Source: Maribacter dokdonensis DSW-8 (GTDB lineage Bacteria; Bacteroidota; Bacteroidia; Flavobacteriales; Flavobacteriaceae). Taken from it: DNA of 64,000 bases. The stretch covers positions 124,001 to 188,000 of the forward strand of contig NZ_LDPE01000004.1 of NCBI RefSeq assembly GCF_001447995.1. Reading direction: 5' to 3'. The notes beneath the pieces were generated by a model. That model searched no databases and was not told the DNA's origin. It saw only the letters and a program-made list of their open reading frames with translations. Shown here piece by piece: positions 47,287 to 57,800 of the stretch. A program made the translations under genes and the position numbers. Every line of letters begins with the position of its first letter. The stretch's first letter is position 1.

Positions 47287-48303
47287 ATGATAGCAACACA
47301 GTACAAAGGCGATAAAACATTTTCTGTAATAGAAAAAGAAATAGAAGCTCCAGCAAAAGGAGAAGTTAGAATTAAAGTGGCATACGTAGGCGTATGTGGT
47401 ACAGATGTACACATTTATCATGGTATGATGGATAAACGCGTAAACATACCTGAGACCATTGGTCATGAAATGTCCGGAACCATAGACGCCATAGGTGAGG
47501 GTGTAAGCGGATTCAAAGTAGGTGATAAAATAGTGGTTAGACCGTTGGATGATAGAAAGGTGAAATCATCTGACAAGGGGTTCAACCATATTTGTGAAGA
47601 GCTTAAGTTTATTGGTATTGATAGTCCGGGTGCTATGCAACAGTACTGGAACGTACCTGCATTTACACTTCATAAATTAAAAGAAGAAACAGACTTAAAA
47701 TTGGCGGCATTGATAGAGCCTTTATCAGTAGCAGTGCATGATGTAAGAATGGGTGAATTAAAGGCAGGTGAGACCGCCGTGGTTTTGGGCGGTGGCCCAA
47801 TAGGTCTTTTAGTTGCTTTGGTAGCCAAGGAAAAAGGGGCACAGGTAATTGTATCTGAAGTAAATGAAACAAGAATATCCAAGGCAAAAGAATTAGGACT
47901 TGATGCTGTAAACCCTATAAAAACGGACTTAGTAGATTATGTAAAAAGCAAGACCGATGATAAAAGGGCAGATGTTGTATTCGAGGTTGCAGGAGTTCAG
48001 CCTGCATTGGATATTATGACAGAGGTTGCCGGTATTAGAGGTAGAATTGTAATGGTAGCTATACATGGGCAAAAGAAAGAAGTAGACTTATTTAAATTCT
48101 TTTGGAAAGAACTTAAATTAATAGGGGCAAGAGTGTATGAAAAAGAGGATTATGAACAGGCTATACGTTTAATTACGGCGAATGAATTGCCATTCAATGA
48201 AATGATTACGGACGTGCAACCGCTAAAGAACATACAAACGGTATTTGAAAATATAGATAAAAACCCCGACGGACTAAAAGTCTTGATGGATTGTCAATCA
48301 TAA
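47287..48303 (+). CDS. Zinc-type medium-chain dehydrogenase, candidate 2-keto-3-deoxy-L-galactonate 5-dehydrogenase
   Basis: 338-residue cytosolic MDR dehydrogenase. Catalytic zinc site: GVCGTDVH and IGHEMSG; NAD site: VVLGGGPIGLLVALVAKEKG. The structural zinc lobe with four cysteines is missing: the segment after VVRPL has only one Cys, unlike the 37.3 kb enzyme. In agar-degrading bacteria, L-2-keto-3-deoxygalactonate is oxidised at C5 and then reduced to 2-keto-3-deoxygluconate, so this gene and the SDR that follows (25 bases later) are good candidates for the two steps. The order of steps is inference from the pathway, not from sequence. Confidence 0.8.
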   Translation: MIATQYKGDKTFSVIEKEIEAPAKGEVRIKVAYVGVCGTDVHIYHGMMDKRVNIPETIGHEMSGTIDAIGEGVSGFKVGDKIVVRPLDDRKVKSSDKGFNHICEELKFIGIDSPGAMQQYWNVPAFTLHKLKEETDLKLAALIEPLSVAVHDVRMGELKAGETAVVLGGGPIGLLVALVAKEKGAQVIVSEVNETRISKAKELGLDAVNPIKTDLVDYVKSKTDDKRADVVFEVAGVQPALDIMTEVAGIRGRIVMVAIHGQKKEVDLFKFFWKELKLIGARVYEKEDYEQAIRLITANELPFNEMITDVQPLKNIQTVFENIDKNPDGLKVLMDCQS

Positions 48304-48328
48304 CTAAGAACTAAAACTTTAAAAGAAA

Positions 48329-49099
48329 ATGGGAGTACTGGATAAATTCAGTTTAAAAGGAAAAACGGCATTGGTTACGGGTTGTAAGCGAGGCATAGGT
48401 AAAGCCATGGCAATAGGTCTTGCGGAGGCTGGTGCAAATATCATAGGTGTAAGTGCTACTTTAGAGTCAAGCGGTAGCGATGTAGAAAAGGAAATAAAGG
48501 CACTGGGTAGAGATTTTAAAGCCTATGCGTGTGATTTTAGTGATAGAAAAGCACTATATAGTTTTATTGCAGCCGTTAAAGGCGATTTTCCTGTAATAGA
48601 TATTTTGGTAAACAATGCTGGAACCATATTAAGGGCGCCAGCCGTTGAACATTCAGACGAGTTATGGGATAAAGTGATAGAGGTAAACCAAAATGCACAA
48701 TTCATTTTAACCAGGGAAATAGGAAAAGAAATGGTTGAGCGTGGTACAGGAAAAGTAATATTTACGGCATCGTTGTTAACTTACCAAGGTGGAATAACCG
48801 TGCCGGGCTATGCAGCCAGTAAGGGAGCGATCGGTCAGTTGACCATGGCCTTTGCTAACGAATGGGCCGGTAGCGGAGTAAATGTCAACGCCATTGCACC
48901 GGGGTATATAAGTACGGACAATACAGAAGCCTTACGTAATAACGAAGAACGGGCAAATTCTATTTTGGCTAGAATTCCGGCAGGAAGATGGGGAGAACCA
49001 GAAGATTTTGCAGGACCCGTGGTCTTTTTAGCTTCGGACGCGGCTGCATATATGAACGGAAGCATCACTCTGGTAGACGGAGGTTGGATGGGTAGATAA
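48329..49099 (+). CDS. SDR family oxidoreductase, KduD-like, candidate 2,5-diketo-3-deoxygalactonate reductase
   Basis: 256-residue classical short-chain dehydrogenase. Cofactor motif TGCKRGIGKA, then NNAG, the catalytic Ser in TASLLTYQG and the Tyr-x3-Lys pair in GYAASKGA; the C-terminal NAIAPGYISTDNT is typical. It resembles 2-keto-3-deoxy-gluconate 5-dehydrogenase (KduD) in length and layout. Position between the MDR dehydrogenase and anhydrogalactose dehydrogenase suggests that it makes 2-keto-3-deoxy-gluconate from a 2,5-diketo intermediate. Other sugar-alcohol substrates are possible. Confidence 0.85.
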   Translation: MGVLDKFSLKGKTALVTGCKRGIGKAMAIGLAEAGANIIGVSATLESSGSDVEKEIKALGRDFKAYACDFSDRKALYSFIAAVKGDFPVIDILVNNAGTILRAPAVEHSDELWDKVIEVNQNAQFILTREIGKEMVERGTGKVIFTASLLTYQGGITVPGYAASKGAIGQLTMAFANEWAGSGVNVNAIAPGYISTDNTEALRNNEERANSILARIPAGRWGEPEDFAGPVVFLASDAAAYMNGSITLVDGGWMGR

Positions 49100-49118
49100 T
49101 CACACTAAAAACAGAAAA

Positions 49119-50573
49119 ATGGCATCAATAAAAGAATACGAAATGTTTATAGATGGATCTTGGGTTACTTCAACCTCTGGTGAAACCATCAATATTATAA
49201 ATCCATCAACTGAGGAGGTTTACGCAAAGGTTCAAAATGGAACGGTTGCGGAAGCTGTACAAGCATTGGAAGCAGCCGATAGGGCACAGAAAGAGTGGAA
49301 AAAAGTCCCCGCCAGAAAGAGAGCGGAACTTCTGTATAAATTTGCTGATGAAATAAAGGCGAATGCCGATAAATTGGCAGAACTTTTAGTAAAGGAACAA
49401 GGTAAGTTGCTTAAAGTAGCTAAAATGGAAGTTGCGGTAACCGCTTCTTTTATAGAATATGCTTGTGAGGGAGCACGAAGAATTGAAGGTGATATCATTC
49501 CTTCAGATAACCCAAATGAACAAATTTGGATTCAAAAAATACCACGAGGAGTAGTAGTTGCTATAACGGCATGGAATTTCCCTTTGGCTTTGGCCGGAAG
49601 AAAAATTGGTCCGGCATTGGTAGCAGGAAATGCTATCGTGGTAAAACCGACTTCAGAAACTCCGCTAGCAACATTAGAATTAGGGCACTTAGCTAAAAAA
49701 GTTGGTTTGCCAGATGGTTTGTTGAATATTATTACAGGTCCAGGAAGAGCTATGGGTACTGCCTTGGTAGAAAATCCTATAACCAAAATGGTGACCATGA
49801 CAGGATCTACTCCTGTAGGTCAACAAATTGCAAAAATGGCAGCACAGAACCTAACGCACGTACAGTTGGAATTGGGTGGAAAGGCTCCGTTTATAGTGTT
49901 TGAAGATGCTGATATTGATGCAGCCGTAGATGCGGCCTTACATTCTAGATTCGATAATTGTGGCCAAGTATGTACTTGTAATGAACGTATGTATGTTCAT
50001 GAAGATATTTACCATGAATTCATGAATAAATTTATTCAAAAGACCAAAGCGTTAAAAGTGGGTGATCCAATGCTGGAGGATTCAGATATGGGACCAAAGG
50101 TGAACAAAAGCGAATTGGAGCATATGGAGCATTTGGTCAAAGTGAGTTTAGATGAGGGTGCAACAATTGCCACTGGTGGTAAACGTTTGTCCGGTGGTGA
50201 ATTTGATAAAGGATATTGGTTTGAACCAACGGTTTTGACCGATGTAACCCAAAATATGACCATTGTTCATGAAGAGTCATTTGGACCTATTTTACCTGTG
50301 TTGAAATTTAAGGATTTTGATGAGGTTGTAGGCTTTGCAAATGACTGTGAATATGGTTTGGCGGCAATGGTATTTACCAATGACATGAATAAAATCATGC
50401 GTTGCAACGATGAACTTGAATATGGTGAGATCTATGTGAATCGTGGTCATGGAGAACAGCACCAAGGTTTTCATAACGGATATAAGTTAAGTGGCTCTGG
50501 TGGTGAAGACGGTAAATACGGATTTGAGCAGTATATGGAAAAGAAAACGTTTTACGTAAGACATAAGGCATAA
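49119..50573 (+). CDS. Aldehyde dehydrogenase, probable 3,6-anhydro-L-galactose dehydrogenase
   Basis: 484-residue cytosolic NAD(P)-dependent aldehyde dehydrogenase that would oxidise 3,6-anhydro-L-galactose to 3,6-anhydro-L-galactonate. Catalytic Cys285 lies in NCGQVCTC and the general-base Glu in LELGGKAPF; the cofactor segment is [11 protein letters not shown]. Its stop codon overlaps the start of the cycloisomerase gene (TAATG), which makes the tightest coupling in the operon and pairs the two consecutive enzymes of the known agar route. The neighbourhood and the family rather than a specific residue support the substrate. Confidence 0.88.
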   Translation: MASIKEYEMFIDGSWVTSTSGETINIINPSTEEVYAKVQNGTVAEAVQALEAADRAQKEWKKVPARKRAELLYKFADEIKANADKLAELLVKEQGKLLKVAKMEVAVTASFIEYACEGARRIEGDIIPSDNPNEQIWIQKIPRGVVVAITAWNFPLALAGRKIGPALVAGNAIVVKPTSETPLATLELGHLAKKVGLPDGLLNIITGPGRAMGTALVENPITKMVTMTGSTPVGQQIAKMAAQNLTHVQLELGGKAPFIVFEDADIDAAVDAALHSRFDNCGQVCTCNERMYVHEDIYHEFMNKFIQKTKALKVGDPMLEDSDMGPKVNKSELEHMEHLVKVSLDEGATIATGGKRLSGGEFDKGYWFEPTVLTDVTQNMTIVHEESFGPILPVLKFKDFDEVVGFANDCEYGLAAMVFTNDMNKIMRCNDELEYGEIYVNRGHGEQHQGFHNGYKLSGSGGEDGKYGFEQYMEKKTFYVRHKA

Positions 50574-51664
50574 TGAGTACAAGAATAGCAAAAGTAGATT
50601 GTCAATTATTTAAGGTTCCTTTACCAGAAGTAATGAACGATGCCAAGCACGGCGACCATACGCATTTTGAGCTGGTGACAACTACAATTACCTTGGAGGA
50701 CGGTACTGAAGGCACTGGTTACACGTATACCGGCGGTAAAGGCGGGCACGCTACCAAAGCTATGGTAGAGCATGATTTTACTTCTTTTTTAATAGGTAAG
50801 GATGGTTCTAAAATTGAGGAGCTTTATGAAGAAATGGAATGGCATATTCACTATGTAGGTAGAGGAGGTATTGCCTCTTTTGCCATTTCTACCATAGATA
50901 TTGCCCTTTGGGATATTCGCTGTAAAAAAGCCGATAAACCTTTATATAAAATGGCCGGAGGTGCAGACAATACCTGTAAGGCATATTGCGGTGGTATAGA
51001 TCTTCAATTTCCTATTCCAAAGCTTTTGGATAATATGAGAACCTATTTGGATAGCGGGTTCAATGCCGTTAAGATTAAAATAGGAAGGGAAAATTTAGAA
51101 GAAGATTTAGAACGCATAAAAGCGGTACGTGAGTTTGTTGGTCCGGATGTTACGTTCATGGTCGATGCCAATTATTCTATGACCGTAGAAAAAGCGATAA
51201 AAGCTATTGAAGGCTTTAAACAATATGATATTACCTGGTTTGAAGAACCGATTATACCTGATGATTATTTAGGATTTGGCGAAATTGTTGATCGTACCGG
51301 TTTTCCTTTGGCCATGGGTGAAAATTTACATACCATTCATGAATTTGAATATGCCTTTGCACAATCCAAACTATCCTTTATTCAACCGGATGCTTCTAAT
51401 TGCGGTGGTGTAACAGGTTGGTTGAAAGTGGCAAAAATGGCGCAGGAACATCATATCCCGGTATGTAGTCATGGTATGCAAGAACTTCATGTAAGTCTTG
51501 TCTCTTCTCAACCCAATGCAGGTTGGTTAGAGGTACATAGTTTTCCTATCGATCAATATACCTTAAGACCTTTGGTTGTTGAAAATCATAGAGCGGTAGC
51601 TCCTGAAACTCCGGGTACCGGGGTCATTTTCGATTGGGAAAAATTAGCCCCTTATAAGAGCTAA
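50573..51664 (+). CDS. 3,6-anhydro-L-galactonate cycloisomerase (enolase superfamily)
   Basis: 363-residue enzyme of the mandelate racemase/muconate-lactonising group that opens the anhydro ring to give 2-keto-3-deoxy-L-galactonate. Hallmarks in order: N-terminal capping domain (about 1-130), the Lys motif NAVKIKIGR, metal ligands in [15 protein letters not shown] and AMGENLH, and the catalytic His in SHGMQELH. It follows the aldehyde dehydrogenase with a one-base overlap, exactly the gene pair known for 3,6-anhydro-L-galactose use in agarolytic bacteria. Cytosolic. Confidence 0.92.
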   Translation: MSTRIAKVDCQLFKVPLPEVMNDAKHGDHTHFELVTTTITLEDGTEGTGYTYTGGKGGHATKAMVEHDFTSFLIGKDGSKIEELYEEMEWHIHYVGRGGIASFAISTIDIALWDIRCKKADKPLYKMAGGADNTCKAYCGGIDLQFPIPKLLDNMRTYLDSGFNAVKIKIGRENLEEDLERIKAVREFVGPDVTFMVDANYSMTVEKAIKAIEGFKQYDITWFEEPIIPDDYLGFGEIVDRTGFPLAMGENLHTIHEFEYAFAQSKLSFIQPDASNCGGVTGWLKVAKMAQEHHIPVCSHGMQELHVSLVSSQPNAGWLEVHSFPIDQYTLRPLVVENHRAVAPETPGTGVIFDWEKLAPYKS

Positions 51665-51704
51665 GTTAAACTGCGTTTAAGTGAAAGTATTCCTTGTTTT
51701 AACA

Positions 51705-51720
51705 ATGCTTTTATAAGCAT
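51705..51720 (+). other. Short palindrome between cycloisomerase and sugar porter genes
   Basis: ATGCTT-TTAT-AAGCAT in the 77-base gap before the porter; a small hairpin without T-run that may separate or tune the last gene. Confidence 0.3.
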
Positions 51721-51741
51721 GAACTATTACAAATACTTAAC

Positions 51742-53307
51742 ATGGAAGTAAATAAAAATTATATAATAAGAATAGCCGCCATTGTTGCTCTGGGCGGCTT
51801 TATTCTTGGTTTTGATGCTTCCGTTATTTCTGGAACTTTAAAGTTTGTAGAACATGAATTCTCCCTTAACGACATTCAATTAGGCTGGCTGGTCAGTTCT
51901 ATAACCCTGACTGCTGCGCTAGGCACTTTTATTGCGGGACCTTTAAGTGATAAAATAGGCAGAAGAAGCGTACTCAAATATGCAGCTTTATTATTTGCGG
52001 TCTCAGCGCTCTTTTCAGCATTTTCCACTACGTTCACCATGTTGATCATAGGCAGGTTAATAGGTGGTTTTTCTGTAGGTGCAGCTTTGATCATTGCTCC
52101 TATGTATATTGCAGAGGTAAGTCCGCCGGAGAAGAGAGGGCAAATGGTATCTTTTAATCAATTGAATATTGTCATTGGTATTTCGGCCGCATTTTTTACA
52201 AACTATCTAATCTTAAGATTGGGCGATAGCGATTATGGTTGGGTAAACACCATTAATCTAAAAAAATGGAATTGGCGTTGGATGCTTGGTTTAGAAGTGT
52301 TTCCCGCATTATTATATTATATAGGGTTGTTTATAGTGCCGCAAAGCCCTAGATGGCTGTCCATGAAAGGTTCTTTAATAGAGGCAAGGCAAACGTTACA
52401 GAGGTTCGTGGGAGCAAATGAAGCTGCAAAACAAATGAAAACTATTGAAGAGAGTATTCTTCAAGAAGGTAAAAAGGAAAAAGTCCAATTTGGGGAGCTT
52501 TTTAAAAAGAACATACGCCATGTAATACTGGTAGGCATTATTGTTGCCATATTTCAACAGCTGGTAGGTATAAATTCTGTGATGTTCTATGCACCCTTAA
52601 TTTTTGAACAAACAGGCATTGGTACAGATGCATCGTTTTTACAAGCTATTTTAGTAGGATTGGTAAATTTGATATTTACTATAGTAGCCATGAAGATTAT
52701 AGACAAATTAGGTAGGAAACCTATGTTGATTTACGGTATGATAGGTATGGCATCAGCAATGTTGATTCTAGCCTATGGTTTTAAGACTGCCACCTATATA
52801 TTAGATGACAGCGCATTAAATGGGTTATCTAATGATGTGCCAATTGAAAAATTAAGGGCTTTGGAAGATCAAACCTTTACTTCAGATTTAGATTTTAAAG
52901 AGGCGCTTTCCAATGCCTTAGGAGATGATAAAGCCAAACAGTATGAAGCTGTTTTGGTAACTGCCGCGGCAAAGATGAATTCGGTTCTTATTTTATGTGG
53001 TATTCTTTTATTTGTCTCTTTTTATGCAGTTTCCATAGGTCCTGTAATGTGGGTACTTTTTTCAGAACTGTTCCCAAATCGAATTCGCGGTTTGGCAATT
53101 TCATTTGTAGGTTTGGTAAACCTTACATTTGCCTTTTTGGTTCAACTTGTTTTTCCTTGGCAATTATCTAATCTTGGTAATTCGTTGACCTTTTTGTTAT
53201 ACGCAATTTTTGCAATAATAGGTTTGTTGTTTATTGTTGCCAAGGTACCGGAAACAAAAGGGAAATCACTAGAAGAATTGGAAAAACTACTAGTGAAATC
53301 CACATGA
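51742..53307 (+). CDS. MFS sugar porter (sugar:H+ symporter family)
   Basis: 521-residue inner-membrane transporter with twelve hydrophobic helices. Sugar porter signatures: DKIGRRSVL after helix 2, GRLIGGFSVGAALIIAPMYIAEVSPPEKRGQ, GLEVFPALLYYIGLFIVPQSPRWL, QQLVGINSVMFYAP, DKLGRKPMLI and the C-terminal VPETKGKSLEELEKL. A larger than usual loop of about 70 residues lies near 355-420, between helices 9 and 10. As last gene of the anhydrogalactose operon it probably takes up 3,6-anhydro-L-galactose, galactose or neoagarobiose; the substrate is inferred. Confidence 0.9.
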   Translation: MEVNKNYIIRIAAIVALGGFILGFDASVISGTLKFVEHEFSLNDIQLGWLVSSITLTAALGTFIAGPLSDKIGRRSVLKYAALLFAVSALFSAFSTTFTMLIIGRLIGGFSVGAALIIAPMYIAEVSPPEKRGQMVSFNQLNIVIGISAAFFTNYLILRLGDSDYGWVNTINLKKWNWRWMLGLEVFPALLYYIGLFIVPQSPRWLSMKGSLIEARQTLQRFVGANEAAKQMKTIEESILQEGKKEKVQFGELFKKNIRHVILVGIIVAIFQQLVGINSVMFYAPLIFEQTGIGTDASFLQAILVGLVNLIFTIVAMKIIDKLGRKPMLIYGMIGMASAMLILAYGFKTATYILDDSALNGLSNDVPIEKLRALEDQTFTSDLDFKEALSNALGDDKAKQYEAVLVTAAAKMNSVLILCGILLFVSFYAVSIGPVMWVLFSELFPNRIRGLAISFVGLVNLTFAFLVQLVFPWQLSNLGNSLTFLLYAIFAIIGLLFIVAKVPETKGKSLEELEKLLVKST

Positions 53308-53328
53308 CATTTTTAAACGGTATCTATA

Positions 53329-53805
53329 TTAATACTTTGTCTTGTCTTGTTTAGAAGCCCAATCATTAAAGACTTCAACGGCTTCTTCTTGAAGCATTTG
53401 CTTAAAATGAATTTGTCTGTCCTGCATTTCAACTTCTAGCTCATCATATATAAACTGGTCATCAAAATCTATAGCCTTTGCATCTGCTTTATCACAACCA
53501 TAATATACTGCCTTTGGTCTGGCCCAATAAATAGCACCAAAGCACATTGGGCAGGGTTCGCAAGAAGTATAAATAATACAATCTGTTAATTGAAACGTAT
53601 TCAGTTTTTTACAGGCATCTCTAATAACCACCATTTCTGCATGTGCAGTAGGGTCGTTCGTAGAAGTTACCTTGTTATGACCTTCGGCTATAATTTCTCC
53701 ATCTTTTACAACTACGGCACCAAAGGGGCCGCCTGCATTTGAGTTCATTCCTTTTGCTGCCATTTCTATGGCTCTTCTCATAAAAAACTCGTGATCTTTC
53801 GTCAT
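53329..53805 (-). CDS. Nucleoside deaminase of the guanine deaminase/TadA fold
   Basis: 158-residue cytidine deaminase-fold enzyme. The zinc site is complete: HAEMVVIRDA (His and catalytic Glu) and PCPMCFGAIYWA (two Cys). Length and the C-terminal FDDQFIYDELE segment resemble bacterial guanine deaminase (guanine to xanthine) more than tRNA adenosine deaminase, but this is a call by eye. It is convergent with the sugar porter (21-base gap) and marks the end of the galactan locus. Confidence 0.85.
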   Translation of the reverse strand: MTKDHEFFMRRAIEMAAKGMNSNAGGPFGAVVVKDGEIIAEGHNKVTSTNDPTAHAEMVVIRDACKKLNTFQLTDCIIYTSCEPCPMCFGAIYWARPKAVYYGCDKADAKAIDFDDQFIYDELEVEMQDRQIHFKQMLQEEAVEVFNDWASKQDKTKY

Positions 53806-54131
53806 ATTTATAAAATTCTAATGGTATATATTTATTATTTGGGGATGCAAATTACGCCTTTTAGATGCAATTCTAAGCATAGGTTTTTTTTGAAAGAGAA
53901 TGTTCTTTTTGGGTAATTGTTAAAAAAATTATGAAAGATTTTGATTTTTATCCGACTTAGTTTAAAACCAACCAATTAGAAAAATGCTCAAGATGAATTA
54001 TTTAAAGAGGTAAATTTCTCAATTATACCTCTTAAAATCTAATCAACTGTCGTGTAAAGTAACTCTATTGAATTTATAGTTTCTGTATACTGTTGATAAT
54101 CAGTAATATTGGTTTTTGTTAAAATTAGATA
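53806..54131 (+). other. Intergenic region before the Crp/Fnr gene, with a hairpin
   Basis: 326 bases between divergent genes. An 8-base stem AAGAGGTA/TACCTCTT (54005-54012 and 54026-54033), extendable with one mismatch, is 100 bases before the regulator start. It may be an operator or leader hairpin. Nothing else recognised. Confidence 0.4.
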
Positions 54132-54797
54132 TTGAAAGCAATTACAAAATATTGGTTCTTAGAAGGATTTAGCCTTTTTAAAAAATTGGGGATGCCTTCT
54201 ATGATGAAACTCTGCAATCTATTGGAGATGGAACATGTTGATAAAGGCAATATTATCGACATGGGAGAAAGGGATAAAAATTGCATTTTCTTCTTAAAAA
54301 ATGGATCTGTTAAAATTATCGACTCTGAAAATAACATTGTTAAGTATGTTGTGAAAAAGGGAAATATTTTTGGAGAACTCTCTATCTATGATAAGGATAA
54401 CTCGTCTAAAGAAGTTGCCATAGCTCTAGAAGACGTAGTCATTTGTTATATAGAATCTGATATGATGGAAGGCTTAATGGAAGAGTATAAGTCTTTGAAA
54501 AACGGTCTGTTAAAAATATACGGTCTTCGTATTAGAAAATTGGAAACAAGACTGCAAGACCTATTATATAAGGATAGCAAAACTAGAATATCTGAATTTA
54601 TTAAAGTTTTTATAGAAGAGTTTGGTGAAGTGGAAAAGGACCGGATAGTGGCAAAAAACTTACTCTCTCATAAAGACATTGCCAACTTGACCAATACCTC
54701 TAGGCAGACGGTAAATAACGTATTGAGCATAATGCGTAAAGAAAACATCATTGATTATGATTCAAAATTTATATCGTATTCAAAGAAAACTATATAA
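54132..54797 (+). CDS. Crp/Fnr family transcriptional regulator
   Basis: 221-residue regulator read from a TTG at 54132; the next ATG would remove the first helix of the sensor domain. The N-terminal cyclic-nucleotide-binding-like domain (about 25-140, GKGNIFGELSIYD-type segment: KKGNIFGELSIYDKDN) lacks the cysteine cluster of FNR. The C-terminal winged helix (about 150-215) has LLSHKDIANLTNTSRQTVNNVLSIMRKENII, the recognition helix of the family. It is 35 bases upstream of the large phosphatase-like/beta-barrel gene and may control it. Signal unknown. Confidence 0.88.
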   Translation: MKAITKYWFLEGFSLFKKLGMPSMMKLCNLLEMEHVDKGNIIDMGERDKNCIFFLKNGSVKIIDSENNIVKYVVKKGNIFGELSIYDKDNSSKEVAIALEDVVICYIESDMMEGLMEEYKSLKNGLLKIYGLRIRKLETRLQDLLYKDSKTRISEFIKVFIEEFGEVEKDRIVAKNLLSHKDIANLTNTSRQTVNNVLSIMRKENIIDYDSKFISYSKKTI

Positions 54798-54832
54798 CCA
54801 TTTAAACATACATGTAAAATAAACCAACTATT

Positions 54833-57800
54833 ATGAAAAAGTTCTCCCATTTTCCCCTAACATTCTCTTTAATATTATTTGCGAGCACTATATTTTCACA
54901 AGAAATAGAACAGTCTATTTATATTACCGGTAATACATGGGATATTTCAGATACTGAAGTGCTTTCTGAGATTTCAAAAAAATCGCAATTGGTAAATAAA
55001 CCTACCGTATTAATTTTAGGAAACGCTGCACCTAAAACTGAAATTGAAAAATCATTGGATATACAATTGTCTATACTATCAAATCTAGGCAAAGATGTCA
55101 TTTTTATACCTGGTGATAAAGAATGGGTAAATGGCTACAAGGGTGTTTTTGATATAGAAAAATACATACAGAAAAATAGCAAAGCCAAATTTTCTCCTGA
55201 TGATGCAGAACCTATTAAGCATCAAGATTTGGGAGAAAACGTAGAATTGATTACGGTAGATTCTCAATGGTACTTAGAAAATTGGGACGATCATATTTAT
55301 ATTAATGAAGAATCTGAAATTCAGAATAGAACATTATTCTTTTTAGAATTTGAAAATCGCATAAAAAAAGCACAAGGTAAAATTGTTTTTGTAGCGCTAC
55401 ATCACCCAACAAAAACGAATAGTAAACAAGGTTTTCTTAGTAATATCGGAGGATTCTCTACACAAGAGTTTCAGAATAAGCAATACCGTACGCTTAGAAA
55501 CAGGTTAAAAACTATAGCTAAAGGTGCGGATAACGTTATTTTCTTGTCCGGTAAAAGTGGAAATTTACAATATATAAAAGGTAATGTACCACAAATTATA
55601 AGCGGAGCGGCTGGTAAGCTTAAAGCTGTAAATAATGGAGGACAAGATGATTTTTCTATTGCTGAAAAAGGTTATGTACGTCTAGATATTACTACTAACG
55701 GTAGTGTATTGGCAAAGTATTTTACCTTAAAAAACGGAACTTTTAATGAGGTTTTTAAGACGACTGTTCTAAAGAGTGAAACTGAAGATTTAGAAATTTA
55801 CAACTTCGATAAAAATTTAGGAGCCAAAAAATTAGCGGCTATTTATACCAAAGAGGCTACTACAAAAAGTGTATTCTATAAAGCACTTTGGGGTGAACAT
55901 TACAGAGAATTTTATGGTAAGGAAGTTGATGCTCCAATTGTTTTTTTAGATACATTAATGGGAGGTTTAACGCCGTTAAAGCGAGGAGGCGGGCAGCAAT
56001 CAAAATCACTTAGGTTAGAAGATAAAGAAGGTAAGCAGTATGTTATGCGTGCTCTAAAAAAGAGTACTATAAAATTTTTACAGGCAAATGCTTTTCAAGA
56101 GACTTATATTGGCGATGTTCTAGATGGTACAACAGTTGATAAATTTTTGGCCGATTTTTATACGACTTCAAACCCATATACTCCATTTGTTATAGGTGGG
56201 TTGTCTGATGCGGTTGGTGTCAATCATACCAATCCTATTTTATATTACATTCCTAAACAAGAAAGGTTAGGTGTTTATAATGATGAGTTTGGTGATGAGT
56301 TATACATGATTGAAGAGCATGTTGGCGATACACAAGTAGAGGCAGAGGGTTTTGGGAAACCGTTAAAAATATTAAGTACTGCTGATGTTTTACAAGAGAT
56401 AAACAGATCGGGTAAATCGGTAGTAGATGAGCCTTCTTATATCCGTGCAAGAATATTCGATATGCTTTTGGGAGATTGGGACCGTCATGAAGACCAATGG
56501 CGCTGGGCACTTTATAAGAATGAAGACGGAACGGAATATTGCAGTCCAATACCCAGAGATCGAGACCAGGCATTTTCAAAGTACGACGGTAGTTTAATTA
56601 GTTTTCTGACAAGGGTAATTCCCGGGTTACGTAAAATGCAAACTTATGATGAAGAACTTAGAAGTGTAAAATGGTTTGCATCATCTCCCTATCATTTGGA
56701 TTTAACTTTTATTCATGCTTCTGGATGGGATGAATGGGAAAGACAAACTGATCATATTCAAAATGAACTATCAGATGCTGATATTGAAAATGCCTTTGAG
56801 GCAATTCCTGAAGAAATAAAAGGACCGGTTATCAATGATATAAAGCGTAAATTAAAAGGCAGACGAGATAACCTTAAAAAGATTTCAAAAGCGTATTACC
56901 TTCATTTGAATAAATTTCAAGTAGTTACTGGAACACAGAAAGCAGATGATTTTACCATAACTAGATTAGCTGATGGTAAGACTAATGTAAAAATAGATCG
57001 TAAAGATTTAGGCCTGTTAAATCACACATTTTCTAAAGATATCACTAAAGAAATTTGGCTGTTTGGATTAGATGGGAAAGATACGTTCACTGTGGAAGGG
57101 GAAGGTAACCAGCCTATAAAAATTAAAATAGTAGGAGGAAAGAAAAACGATACCTATGACTTTAAGAATACGCGTAAAGTAAAGTTATATGATTATAAGG
57201 ATAAGGAGAATACTATTATAAATAAAAGATCTAAAAAATGGTTGGTAAATGATTATGAATTAAATAATTACAATCACAAAAAAGTAAAGTATAATTTTAA
57301 TCAGTTATTGCCTATCATAGCATTTAATCCAGATGATGGGGTTAAATTAGGAGTGTTGAGCAATCATACATCATATAGTTTACAACGTAATCCCTTTACC
57401 TACAAACACAGTATTAATGCTGCATTTTATACCAGTACATCTGGTTTTGATTTGTCATATAAGGGTGAATTTTCTAATATATTTCATAACTGGAATTTTG
57501 GTTTAGAAGGTTTGTATACCAGTCCTAATTTCTCTGAAAACTTCTTTGGTTTTGGTAATGAAACAAATTATGATGTTGACGAGGAAGATTTAGATTTCAA
57601 TAGAATCAGAATCAGTAAATTTAAAGCAGCGATTTCATTAAAATGGGAAGGTATTAATGGAGGTTCTTTTTATTTTAAACCTTTAATAGAATCTTTTGAA
57701 GTTGATAATACGGAAGGTCGTTTTCTGGCGCAAATACCAGAGACTAATGCAATTTTTGATAGGCAAACATATACGGGTGTAGAAACTGCTTATAATTTCA

